Below are positions 1-6,075 of a DNA stretch of 6,075 nt, piece by piece. The position numbers and the translations under genes are program-made. The stretch is from Phoenicibacter sp963592435 (GTDB lineage: Bacteria; Actinomycetota; Coriobacteriia; Coriobacteriales; Eggerthellaceae). The notes under the pieces are model-generated. The model was not told the DNA's origin. It saw only the letters and a program-made list of their open reading frames with translations, and did no database searches. Every line of letters starts with the position of its first letter. The stretch's first letter is position 1. Location: positions 1-6,075 of the forward strand of contig CAVAWT010000059.1 in assembly GCA_963592435.1 (NCBI GenBank). The letters are read 5' to 3'.

Positions 1-2
1 AG

Positions 3-1820
3 GCGCAAACTCAAACTATAACAAGCACGAATCAAAAACTTGATGAAGATTACATTGTGGAATATGCCAACAACAAAAACGTTGGAACTGCCACAATCAC
101 GATAACAGGTATTAACGGATTTTACGGCGAAAAAGTCTACACTTTTAAGATCACACAAAAGACAATTAGTCAAGTTAAATGGGGAGATCTCGAGTTCGGC
201 TATGACGGAAAAGCACACATTCCGACAGCCACAGCAGTTGGACTTTGCTCTGGCGATTCTGCAACGATAACTGTCACAGCATCAGGCAATCACACGGACA
301 CTGGCACATACACTGCAACTGCAACAGCAATTTCTAACAAAAATTATAAACTCGCTTCTGGACTCAAAACTGATTTCAGAATCGGCACAAAAATTGACTT
401 TGACAAAGACAATAAGCCAACTGTAAACACTAATGACGAAGTCTACACAGGATCAGCGATAACTAAAGATGTGTCAGTAGCAGGTCTAACTAAAGACAAG
501 GACTACACTGTAACTTACACAAACAACGTAAATGTTGGAACTGCAACTTTAACAATTAAAGGTATCGGCGAGTATTTTGGCGAGAAATCCTATACCTTCA
601 AAATAACTCAGAAAAGCTTGTCTGGTGCAGCGATTACTCCCGAGGCGCTTACCTATAACGGTTCTGAACAAACTGTCAAAATTTCAAAAGTCACACTCGA
701 CGGCAAAACGCTAAAAGAAGGAACAGATTTTCAAGTCACATCTGGAAATAAAGGCACGAACGCTGGCACTTATGAGGGTCTGACCCTCAAAGGAATTGGG
801 AATTATAAGGACACGGCGAGCGGGTCTTGGGCGATTTCACCTAAAACTGTCGGAATCGATTGGAGTGACACGTCAATCACCTACGATGGAACTCCAAAAT
901 CACCAACAGCAAAGGTGACCGGCGTTTGTGGTAGTGACACGGTGACGGCTACGGTTGTTGTTGCTGAACCAGAACACACAAACATCGGCACATATAATGC
1001 AACCACGACAGAGTTAGACAATGCTAACTACCAACTTCCAAATCCAAACCCAGCAACGACTTTTGTGATTGTCGCAAAAGAACCAACTGAGGAGGAGACT
1101 AAGGACATTAAACTCTCGCTCCCAGGAGTTGCTTATGTTTATGACAAAACCCCAAAAGAGCCTGATGTTAAAGGAATTCCTGCAGGATTCATCGCTGATA
1201 CCGATTATGAAATCGTTTATTCAGACAACGTCAACGCTGGAGAAAACACTGCAAAAGTGACTGTTAAGTTTAAAGGAAATTACACAGGCGAAAAGGTGCT
1301 CACGTTCTCGATTGCAAAGGCAACATTAACAATCTACTGGAGCAACACAACATTTACTTATGACACAAAAACACATGCTCCAACAGCAGAAATTGCAAGC
1401 GGAAAGATCGACGGAGACACGATCACTTTAAGCGTTTCTGGAGAACAAACAAATGCCAACAAGGCTGGCGAGTCCTACATCGCGACAGCGAATCTTGACA
1501 AGGCAAGTCAATTAAATTACAAAATTGCTGAAGGAGATGAAGCGACGAATTTCAAAATCGGAAAAGCAACATTGACGATCAAGTGGAGCAACACTTCACT
1601 CACCTACAACGCAAGTGCTCAAAAACCAACCGCTGAAATCGAGAGCGGAGTGCAAGGAAGCGACACTGTTGCATTAACTGTTAAGGGTGAACAGACAAAT
1701 GCAAATTCCACAACAACACCGAGCTACACTGCGACAGCTATGCTGGAAGATACAAGCCAAGTGAATTACCAAATTTCTGATGGCACTGAAACGGTCGCCT
1801 TCACAATTGCGAAAGCATCA
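3..1820 (+). repeat. Array of degenerate Ig-like (MBG/YDG-type) protein repeats
   Basis: By eye the array splits into alternating module types of about 75-82 residues. Type A, with the core NNVNVGTATLTIKGIG and ending in YTFKITQK, occurs at 3-170 (5' cut), 390-623 and 1107-1328. Type B, opening with W-(S/G)-(N/D) then TYD/TYN and ending near NYKL/NYQI, occurs at 171-389, 852-1079, 1329-1574 and 1575-1820. A third type (TYNGSEQTV, later TNAGTYEG) covers 624-851. An acidic linker (EPTEEETKD) sits at 1080-1106. The copies are diverged at DNA level with many synonymous differences, so most duplications are old. Such modules are known as stalk-forming domains of bacterial surface proteins. Module borders are accurate to only a few residues. 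Confidence 0.8.
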
Positions 1821-3125
1821 AAAACACCTTCGGGGCTAACAACTGGTGCGGAAGTAAATCAAACGCTTTCTCAAGTGACATTGCCGTCTTTGCCAGATGG
1901 TTTTGATGGGACGATCTCTTGGGAAGATTCGAGTGCAGGAACTGGAACTGTCCCAGATACAACTGTGAATAAAAAGGCTGTCTACACGCCAAACGACACA
2001 TCGAATTATGAAGTCGTGACATTTGACATTTCTGTCTATGTCGACTATGCGACATACACAGTTCTTTTTCATGGCAATGGAGGAACGACGGCAGACGATA
2101 AGGATTCAGTGAGCCAAATTTGTCGCATTGGAAAAGGACAAGAAACTTTAGAAGCGAACTCTTTTGAAAACAGTGGTAATGAATTTGTGTTTTGGACGGT
2201 TGGAAGTGAAACTTCAGGGGACATTACGGCGGCAAATTACAAAACAGTGAATACCTATTTTGACCAGTATTCATTTAGCAGAGCCCTTGAAAGTGCGACA
2301 CAAGGCTCAACCGTTCACCTTTATGCTCATTGGATTGCAGAGAGTACAGGTGATTATTGGATCGCTGCTCAAAATGCAATAACTCCTGATGCCACAACTG
2401 AAGTCCTAAAGACTCAGACCGAAATAGATGCCTCAAAAACAACGTCAAGTTTCTGGACGACTTTTTATAACAATAACTCACACCTCTACACTATTTGGCA
2501 TGGTAGCGAAGTTGTTCCTTATGCAAGCAGGTTCGTGGAGTTTCGTATTATTCAAGTTGGAGCTCATGATGCCGACGGCTCAACAGTGACTTTTATGGCA
2601 ACAAATGCGCTTCCAACTGCGAAGGCGATGAATAGTAGCTTAACTAATGAAGGAGGATGGAGTGCTTCGGCCTTGCGCGACGTGGTAACTGGAGATGGAA
2701 ATTATGTCAAGGCTGGACTTTCTGGGCTCGCAAGTGCTGTTAAGACAATAAGTAAGAAATCTACTGCTGGTAGCCTATACACTGGTTGGACCTCAACAAG
2801 CACGAATGACGATTTTTGGATTCTGTCAGGATCAGAACTTTCTGGAAACACGACACTTTACAAAAGTGAAGGAGCGCAGTATACATGGTTTAGTGGCAAA
2901 GTGGCGCCCGCGAGTGCGAATTCAGCGATAGCCAATTTCGGGAAGACCAGGTCAGGATCCAATCCTTCTTCCTTGCTTGATTCGACAACTATGCCAAACT
3001 GGTGGTTACGTTCAGTAGACGCTTCGAAGGCTGCCAACTTTTACAAAGTAGATCAGAATGGTAAGTCGAGCGACCCATTTAATGCAAATGTAAATGTTGC
3101 AGTTCTGCCTTGCTTTGCGTTCTAA
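3..3125 (+). CDS. Repeat-rich surface protein with Ig-like, InlB B-type and DUF6273-like domains (5' partial)
   Basis: The reading frame is open from base 3, so the start lies upstream of the window; the GTG at 57 falls inside a repeat and is not a credible start. About 1040 residues are visible. In order they hold: a run of Thr/Lys-rich beta repeats of MBG/YDG Ig-like type (3-1820); a further Ig-like module with aromatic and Pro/Gly signposts (1821-2057); an InlB/Flg_new-type B-repeat running from FHGNGG to LYAHW (2058-2336); and a C-terminal domain (2352-3122) with WWLRS at 3000-3014 and the ending VLPCFAF, the hallmarks I associate with DUF6273. No LPXTG motif or C-terminal membrane helix is present, so any signal peptide or anchor must be N-terminal and out of view. 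The known families point to an adhesin-like stalk on the cell surface; a specific ligand cannot be inferred. The gene ends in TAA with an intrinsic terminator 50 bases on. The surface role is fairly sure, the function is not. Confidence 0.9.
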   Translation, partial: AQTQTITSTNQKLDEDYIVEYANNKNVGTATITITGINGFYGEKVYTFKITQKTISQVKWGDLEFGYDGKAHIPTATAVGLCSGDSATITVTASGNHTDTGTYTATATAISNKNYKLASGLKTDFRIGTKIDFDKDNKPTVNTNDEVYTGSAITKDVSVAGLTKDKDYTVTYTNNVNVGTATLTIKGIGEYFGEKSYTFKITQKSLSGAAITPEALTYNGSEQTVKISKVTLDGKTLKEGTDFQVTSGNKGTNAGTYEGLTLKGIGNYKDTASGSWAISPKTVGIDWSDTSITYDGTPKSPTAKVTGVCGSDTVTATVVVAEPEHTNIGTYNATTTELDNANYQLPNPNPATTFVIVAKEPTEEETKDIKLSLPGVAYVYDKTPKEPDVKGIPAGFIADTDYEIVYSDNVNAGENTAKVTVKFKGNYTGEKVLTFSIAKATLTIYWSNTTFTYDTKTHAPTAEIASGKIDGDTITLSVSGEQTNANKAGESYIATANLDKASQLNYKIAEGDEATNFKIGKATLTIKWSNTSLTYNASAQKPTAEIESGVQGSDTVALTVKGEQTNANSTTTPSYTATAMLEDTSQVNYQISDGTETVAFTIAKASKTPSGLTTGAEVNQTLSQVTLPSLPDGFDGTISWEDSSAGTGTVPDTTVNKKAVYTPNDTSNYEVVTFDISVYVDYATYTVLFHGNGGTTADDKDSVSQICRIGKGQETLEANSFENSGNEFVFWTVGSETSGDITAANYKTVNTYFDQYSFSRALESATQGSTVHLYAHWIAESTGDYWIAAQNAITPDATTEVLKTQTEIDASKTTSSFWTTFYNNNSHLYTIWHGSEVVPYASRFVEFRIIQVGAHDADGSTVTFMATNALPTAKAMNSSLTNEGGWSASALRDVVTGDGNYVKAGLSGLASAVKTISKKSTAGSLYTGWTSTSTNDDFWILSGSELSGNTTLYKSEGAQYTWFSGKVAPASANSAIANFGKTRSGSNPSSLLDSTTMPNWWLRSVDASKAANFYKVDQNGKSSDPFNANVNVAVLPCFAF

Positions 3126-3130
3126 CCATT

Positions 3131-3165
3131 AGTTAGCATAAGCATAAGCTAACTTAAGCTAACTT
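3131..3165 (+). repeat. Short tandem and inverted repeats after the stop codon
   Basis: AAGCTAACTT occurs twice in perfect tandem (3146-3155, 3156-3165), preceded by a tandem AGCATA pair (3135-3146). AGTTAGC at 3131-3137 can pair with GCTAACT at 3148-3154, giving a weak 7-bp hairpin in the 3' untranslated region. It lies just ahead of the strong terminator and might stabilise the mRNA 3' end, but slippage-generated low-complexity sequence is equally possible. Confidence 0.6.
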
Positions 3166-3174
3166 GAGTTTTTG

Positions 3175-3211
3175 AAACCGTTTTTGCTCTTTATGCAGGA
3201 ACGGTTTTTTT
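3175..3211 (+). terminator. Rho-independent terminator of the first gene
   Basis: AAACCGTT at 3175-3182 pairs perfectly with AACGGTTT at 3200-3207. The stem can continue inward through two G-U pairs, an A-U pair and a GC/GC clamp to 13 bp, closed by a 7-base loop (TCTTTAT, 3188-3194). The stem ends in a run of T to 3211. It sits 50 bases after the stop codon in the correct orientation. The complementary strand lacks a T-run after the hairpin, so it looks unidirectional. It should separate transcription of the two genes. Confidence 0.85.
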
Positions 3212-3222
3212 GTTGCTTTTCG

Positions 3223-3302
3223 TGGGGTCAGACCCTGTGTACGCTGGGGAAATGCAGGGGGTCAGACCCCTTGCTACCCTCCCCTGACAGGGGGTCAGAC
3301 CC
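3223..3302. repeat. REP-like palindromic element, copy A (three palindromes)
   Basis: GGGGTCAGACCC occurs at 3224-3235, 3258-3270 (as the full 13-base odd palindrome GGGGTCAGACCCC) and 3291-3302. Bases 3223-3272 match copy B (5907-5956) at 46 of 50 positions in the same orientation. Because each motif is self-complementary, the first and second can also pair with each other into a long hairpin. Bases 3271-3302 are an additional unit absent from copy B; they include CCCCTGAC (3281-3288), which can fold against the third motif. Similar palindromic intergenic repeats are often mobilised by REP-associated Y1-type (IS200-like) transposases in other bacteria; none is encoded here, so that link is inference. 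Confidence 0.8.
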
Positions 3303-3331
3303 TTCATCACCCTTTTATTTACAAAGTGTAA

Positions 3332-3359
3332 CTTTTTTATAAAAAAGATGTCTGACACC
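3332..3359. repeat. 16-bp AT palindrome with adjoining degenerate GTCTGACACC motif
   Basis: CTTTTTTATAAAAAAG at 3332-3347 is a perfect 16-bp palindrome. Sharing its last G, GATGTCTGACACC at 3347-3359 is a degenerate version, in the opposite orientation, of the TCAGAC-centred palindromes just upstream. Together with copy A this suggests a longer or composite repeat. The AT palindrome might be a protein-binding site or an end of the element; nothing in the sequence decides this. Confidence 0.5.
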
Positions 3360-3391
3360 ATGTTTTTTATTTCCCACACAAAATTAAAATA

Positions 3392-3429
3392 AGTTGCGCA
3401 ACTCTTATGTCGTGTTTTTGAGGGATAAT
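3392..3429 (+). promoter_or_regulatory. Possible promoter and operator dyad upstream of the second gene
   Basis: AGTTGCGCAACT at 3392-3403 is a perfect 12-bp palindrome. GATAAT at 3424-3429 matches the -10 consensus at five of six positions, but no good -35 hexamer sits 16-18 bases upstream. A promoter in this gap is expected because a terminator ends the previous transcript. The dyad would lie in the -35 region, so a regulator bound there could control this promoter. Using GATAAT, the leader would be about 70 bases. Exact placement is uncertain. Confidence 0.3.
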
Positions 3430-3493
3430 TGGCTTATCGTTTTTAGGTTATTAAGTGTTGTGTGTTGGCTGACTGTGAGACATGCAGGCAATT

Positions 3494-3498
3494 GGAGG
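3494..3498 (+). promoter_or_regulatory. Ribosome binding site that sets the start of the second gene
   Basis: GGAGG lies 8 bases before the ATG at 3507. The longer open frame back to GTG at 3462 has no comparable site, and its extra 15 codons would place unrelated residues ahead of the zinc ribbon, which normally begins at the N-terminus. This fixes the start at 3507. Confidence 0.85.
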
Positions 3499-3506
3499 TC
3501 GCGGTT

Positions 3507-5870
3507 ATGAATTGTGAGAGTTGTGGGAAAGAACTGAAAGAGGGAGCAAATTTTTGTGCCCATTGTGGCGCTGAGGTGAAAAGTCAAGTTGGGGCTGGCA
3601 AAATTTCAAATGCTGAGACTCCTCTAACGGCGACGTCTGACACTCCTGCTGACGGCACTCCAGTTGTTCTTGACAAGCGAAACACACAAAAAACAGTTGC
3701 GATTGCGTGTTCTGTGTTAATAGCGATTGTCCTTGTTGTTTTAGCTGTTCTTCTCGTCTGGAAGTCTTTAATGCCAAAAGAACTTATGCTCGATGAAAAC
3801 ACAATCAAGGACGAAGCACTTCGCAACACTTTAATTGTTAGTTACGATAAAGATGGCGACGGCAAGCTGTCCGAACAGGAGCTCGGGGATGTCAAAACTC
3901 TTGAACTTGATTCTGGAGACGACTACAGTTACATCTATCTTTTCAGGAACCTTGAAGACTTAAATGTGAAGAATCAAGATGTGACTTCGCTTGACTTGTC
4001 AAAGAACACAAATCTGAAGAGTGGCGATTTTAAAGATGCAACGAACATTAAGGACATCAAGCTTCCAGTCATTCCGTCGTATGATGAGGTAAAATTGCCA
4101 GACATTGACGGTGTGAATGTCACTTTCCCTGATAATTCGGAATATGAAGTGAAGTATGTACCACGCAAGGTCGAGGAGACACACGTTTTTTCTGGAAGAG
4201 AGACCAAAACAACTTACGAACAGGACATTGAAAGCGCATTTAAAGTCAATGATTTAAAGGTGACAACAGATTCTGCCACCTCAACTTACAACTTTAATTA
4301 TGGTAGCGATGGAAGAATTTATAAAACAAGTTACCAGTCTGGGCGCACCACGTCCTCTCATTATTTAACTTACGATGATAACAATAGGCTTATAAATGAC
4401 AAGCTTACTTCTTCTGGTGGTTCCCCCTATGATTATGAAAGCACTGTTGAATACAACGACCAGGACTTTGTTGCAAAAGTCCAAGGCAGCTCTGTTTCTT
4501 ACGATGAAAATAAAATTGAAATCGGAATGACAAATGGCTATATTACTCACAGATGGAAACTAGACGGTGACAAAACGGTCTCGTACGTCGAGCATGTCGG
4601 AAATAATTCTTACTACATGTCTCATGATTACGAATTTAATGGCAGTTCGCTTTGTGCATCTGAATTAATGGAAAGTTATTGCGTCAAGACATCTGCAAAT
4701 GAGCCAACAACCCCAGACGGTGAAAGATATGACGCGACGGAAGCACCAAGCTCGATGAATGCTAAAGTTTCCTATTCTTATGAAAATGACAGACTCGTTA
4801 AAGCTACTTTTGATAACGGATTTGAGCAGACCTATTCCTATGACACTGAAGGAAATTTGCGAAATGTGGCATCGACAGGATCGCTAGTTTTGAGTTACGC
4901 AAGCGTCTCAACTGCTTGTTCTGTTGAATATTCAAGGGTGATTGCAAAGAAAAGCCAGACACCACTATCATTCATCGTTTTACCTGGACTTTCCAAGCGA
5001 GGACTTGTCAACTTGTCAGCAAAGTATCGCCAAATTTCTGCAACAGACTTTGAAACCGCCGATTTTACAGGCAAATTCTGGTGGGATGAGGAGAACATTA
5101 TCAACAATCAAGTTGAGACAACAAATAAAAAGAATGAATCATTAAAAAAAGCAAACGGACCAATCGGTGACGTGCAGGTCGAGAATCACTCGATCCAAGT
5201 TAGTGTGCCGTGCGATCCTTATTATTCTAAGCAACAAAGGGAGGAGAAAACTTGGAACTATGTTTCATTAACAAATCCAAATAATGTGCAAAGTATAAAC
5301 AAAATTAACTCTTTAATTAAGGATGCGATGGACAAAAGCGTTCAGAAGACCGAAGCTACTCCCTACGGGAAGGATGCGGGGGGTGCTTGCATATCAAGAC
5401 ACATCACAGCAAGTTATCTAAATGAGAACATTGTTTGTCTTATTGATTGGCTCTATTGGAATGGCTGGGGACCACATGGATACACGTATAGTGGCGCAGT
5501 TTGTTATGATTTGAGCACTGGAGAGAGGGTTGACGTAGCAACTTACCTCGGTATGATACAAACCGAATTACTCTCGGAAGTCAAACAGGCAGTATCAATC
5601 AATTTATCAAACAAACCGAGCGATCTTTACTCTGCTGATAAAGTGCTCGGAAAAATCCAGCTTGAAAGTAGCGAACTATCGAATGGAGAAGAGGATGGAA
5701 TCTCAAGATTAGACGGACTCTCAAAACTTGCTTTTAGCAAAACTGGAGTTTTGTACTATGCGACTGATGAATACGAAACCGACACTTATGCCTCGGGAAG
5801 AAGATATATAGTTGTAAAGTCTGACAATCCGTCTGACGTTGGTAAAAATTTGAGCGAGGTCGAAGGTTAA
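3507..5870 (+). CDS. Zinc-ribbon single-pass membrane protein with EF-hand, YD-like and DUF3298-like domains
   Basis: This encodes a 787-residue protein starting at the ATG with a GGAGG site. Residues 1-24 form a zinc ribbon with paired cysteines C3/C6 and C17/C20. A low-complexity linker leads to one membrane helix (about 63-85, after KR/K), implying the N-terminus is inside and about 700 residues are outside. Residues 114-125 form a canonical EF-hand calcium loop (D114, D116, D118, G119, E125). It is followed by a short leucine-rich remnant (about 146-186, SLDLSKNTNL) of the kind found in internalin-like proteins. Residues about 255-465 contain YD/RHS-like strands (YNFNYGSDGR, YSYDTEGNLR). 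Residues about 555-690 resemble the DUF4163/DUF3298 region of RsiV and PdaC, with YSGAVCYDLSTGERV. Zinc-ribbon plus single-helix layout also recalls TcaA/YvbJ-type envelope proteins. The role is unknown; a membrane sensor or cell-wall-associated protein is inference. It appears monocistronic, and no clear terminator with a T-run follows. Confidence 0.93.
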   Translation: MNCESCGKELKEGANFCAHCGAEVKSQVGAGKISNAETPLTATSDTPADGTPVVLDKRNTQKTVAIACSVLIAIVLVVLAVLLVWKSLMPKELMLDENTIKDEALRNTLIVSYDKDGDGKLSEQELGDVKTLELDSGDDYSYIYLFRNLEDLNVKNQDVTSLDLSKNTNLKSGDFKDATNIKDIKLPVIPSYDEVKLPDIDGVNVTFPDNSEYEVKYVPRKVEETHVFSGRETKTTYEQDIESAFKVNDLKVTTDSATSTYNFNYGSDGRIYKTSYQSGRTTSSHYLTYDDNNRLINDKLTSSGGSPYDYESTVEYNDQDFVAKVQGSSVSYDENKIEIGMTNGYITHRWKLDGDKTVSYVEHVGNNSYYMSHDYEFNGSSLCASELMESYCVKTSANEPTTPDGERYDATEAPSSMNAKVSYSYENDRLVKATFDNGFEQTYSYDTEGNLRNVASTGSLVLSYASVSTACSVEYSRVIAKKSQTPLSFIVLPGLSKRGLVNLSAKYRQISATDFETADFTGKFWWDEENIINNQVETTNKKNESLKKANGPIGDVQVENHSIQVSVPCDPYYSKQQREEKTWNYVSLTNPNNVQSINKINSLIKDAMDKSVQKTEATPYGKDAGGACISRHITASYLNENIVCLIDWLYWNGWGPHGYTYSGAVCYDLSTGERVDVATYLGMIQTELLSEVKQAVSINLSNKPSDLYSADKVLGKIQLESSELSNGEEDGISRLDGLSKLAFSKTGVLYYATDEYETDTYASGRRYIVVKSDNPSDVGKNLSEVEG

Positions 5871-5886
5871 AGCGATGATGTTAACC

Positions 5887-5956
5887 GAAACATGGGGTCA
5901 GAAACATGGGGTCAGACCCTGTGTGCGCAGGGGAAACGCAAGGGGTCAGACCCCTT
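5887..5956. repeat. REP-like palindromic element, copy B
   Basis: Starting 17 bases after the stop codon, GAAACATGGGGTCA is repeated in perfect tandem (5887-5900, 5901-5914). The second unit runs into GGGGTCAGACCC (5908-5919), and the full palindrome GGGGTCAGACCCC follows at 5942-5954. Bases 5907-5956 match copy A at 46 of 50 positions. The two palindromes can pair with each other into a long hairpin, aided by an internal TGCG/CGCA stem (5924-5927 with 5937-5940). There is no T-run, so it is not an ordinary intrinsic terminator, though the hairpin may protect or end the upstream mRNA. The similarity to copy A resumes downstream as ACAAAGTGT (5971-5979). Confidence 0.8.
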
Positions 5957-6006
5957 AGAAATAATAATTGACAAAGTGTTAATTAAATGACCCAACCTCA
6001 TTGATC

Positions 6007-6059
6007 GATTTTCAAAATCTATAAAAAAAAAAAAAGAACGGTCCCTCATGCTTTATAAT
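6007..6059 (+). promoter_or_regulatory. Possible promoter region of the next gene
   Basis: TATAAT at 6054-6059 is a perfect -10 hexamer. The -35 position falls at the end of a 13-base A tract (6023-6035), with no recognisable -35 hexamer but UP-element-like character. Upstream, GATTTT-C-AAAATC (6007-6019) is a 13-base odd palindrome that could bind a regulator. The window ends 16 bases later, so no gene can be assigned. GAAGAGAG near 6060 could instead be a weak ribosome binding site for a start at the edge. Confidence 0.35.
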
Positions 6060-6075
6060 GAAGAGAGTCTAAAAT

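Noticed and set aside
57..59. GTG at 57 as the start of the first gene
   Set aside because: The frame is open to base 3 and the upstream residues (KLDEDYIVEYANN) continue the repeat seen again near 480-530, so the gene begins outside the window.
1069..1260. Second-frame plus-strand open frame within the repeat array
   Set aside because: It overlaps the repeat protein in another frame and has no recognisable motif.
3224..3302. CRISPR array
   Set aside because: The repeated unit is a 12-13 base palindrome with irregular spacing and spacers that are partly conserved between two loci; no cas genes are present.
3191..3379. 62-codon minus-strand open frame in the intergenic region
   Set aside because: It is created by the palindromic repeats (repeated GLTPC) and overlaps the terminator; it has no family resemblance.
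3462..3506. GTG at 3462 as the start of the second gene
   Set aside because: It lacks a good ribosome binding site, whereas the ATG at 3507 has GGAGG at 8-base spacing and begins directly with the zinc ribbon.
3505..3829. Minus-strand open frames opposite the zinc-ribbon gene
   Set aside because: They are antisense to well-supported coding sequence with clear domain motifs and show no protein-like features of their own.
5894..5954. Intrinsic terminator for the second gene
   Set aside because: The hairpins are strong but no T-run follows on the plus strand.
5968..5996. Promoter based on TTGACA at 5968-5973
   Set aside because: The -35 is perfect but the region 16-18 bases downstream (around CCCAAC) has no -10-like hexamer; the sequence is better explained as part of the repeat element.

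Overview
The window holds two large plus-strand genes for cell-surface proteins, separated by a 381-base intergenic region and followed by about 200 non-coding bases. Sampled lines are roughly 40% G+C. I saw no tRNA, rRNA, CRISPR array, transposase or minus-strand gene. The protein types (MBG/YDG-like Ig-fold repeats, an InlB-type B-repeat, a DUF6273-like C-terminus, a zinc-ribbon membrane protein ending in a DUF3298/RsiV-like domain) and the Shine-Dalgarno sites suggest a host-associated Gram-positive bacterium. A low-GC member of the Coriobacteriia (Atopobium/Lancefieldella-like) or a Firmicute would fit. I cannot decide between them from this sequence.

Layout: 3-3125 is the 3' part of a very long repeat-built surface protein; its frame is open through the left edge, so the true start lies outside. 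A strong intrinsic terminator follows at 3175-3211. Next come a GC-rich palindromic repeat element (copy A, 3223-3302), an AT-rich 16-bp palindrome, a 12-bp dyad and a possible promoter. The second gene, 3507-5870, encodes a 787-residue single-pass membrane protein: cytoplasmic zinc ribbon, one membrane helix, then an EF-hand loop, a leucine-rich remnant, YD-like strands and a DUF3298-like domain outside the cell. After its stop lies copy B of the same palindromic element (5887-5956). The right edge holds a 13-A tract and a consensus -10 hexamer, probably the promoter region of the next gene.

Both genes appear to act at the envelope: the first as an elongated stalk carrying a globular C-terminal domain, the second possibly as a membrane sensor or envelope-maintenance protein. 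They are unlikely to form an operon, because a terminator separates them. The most striking non-coding signal is the pair of direct REP-like elements (46 of 50 bases identical) bracketing the second gene, which could mark it as an exchangeable unit.
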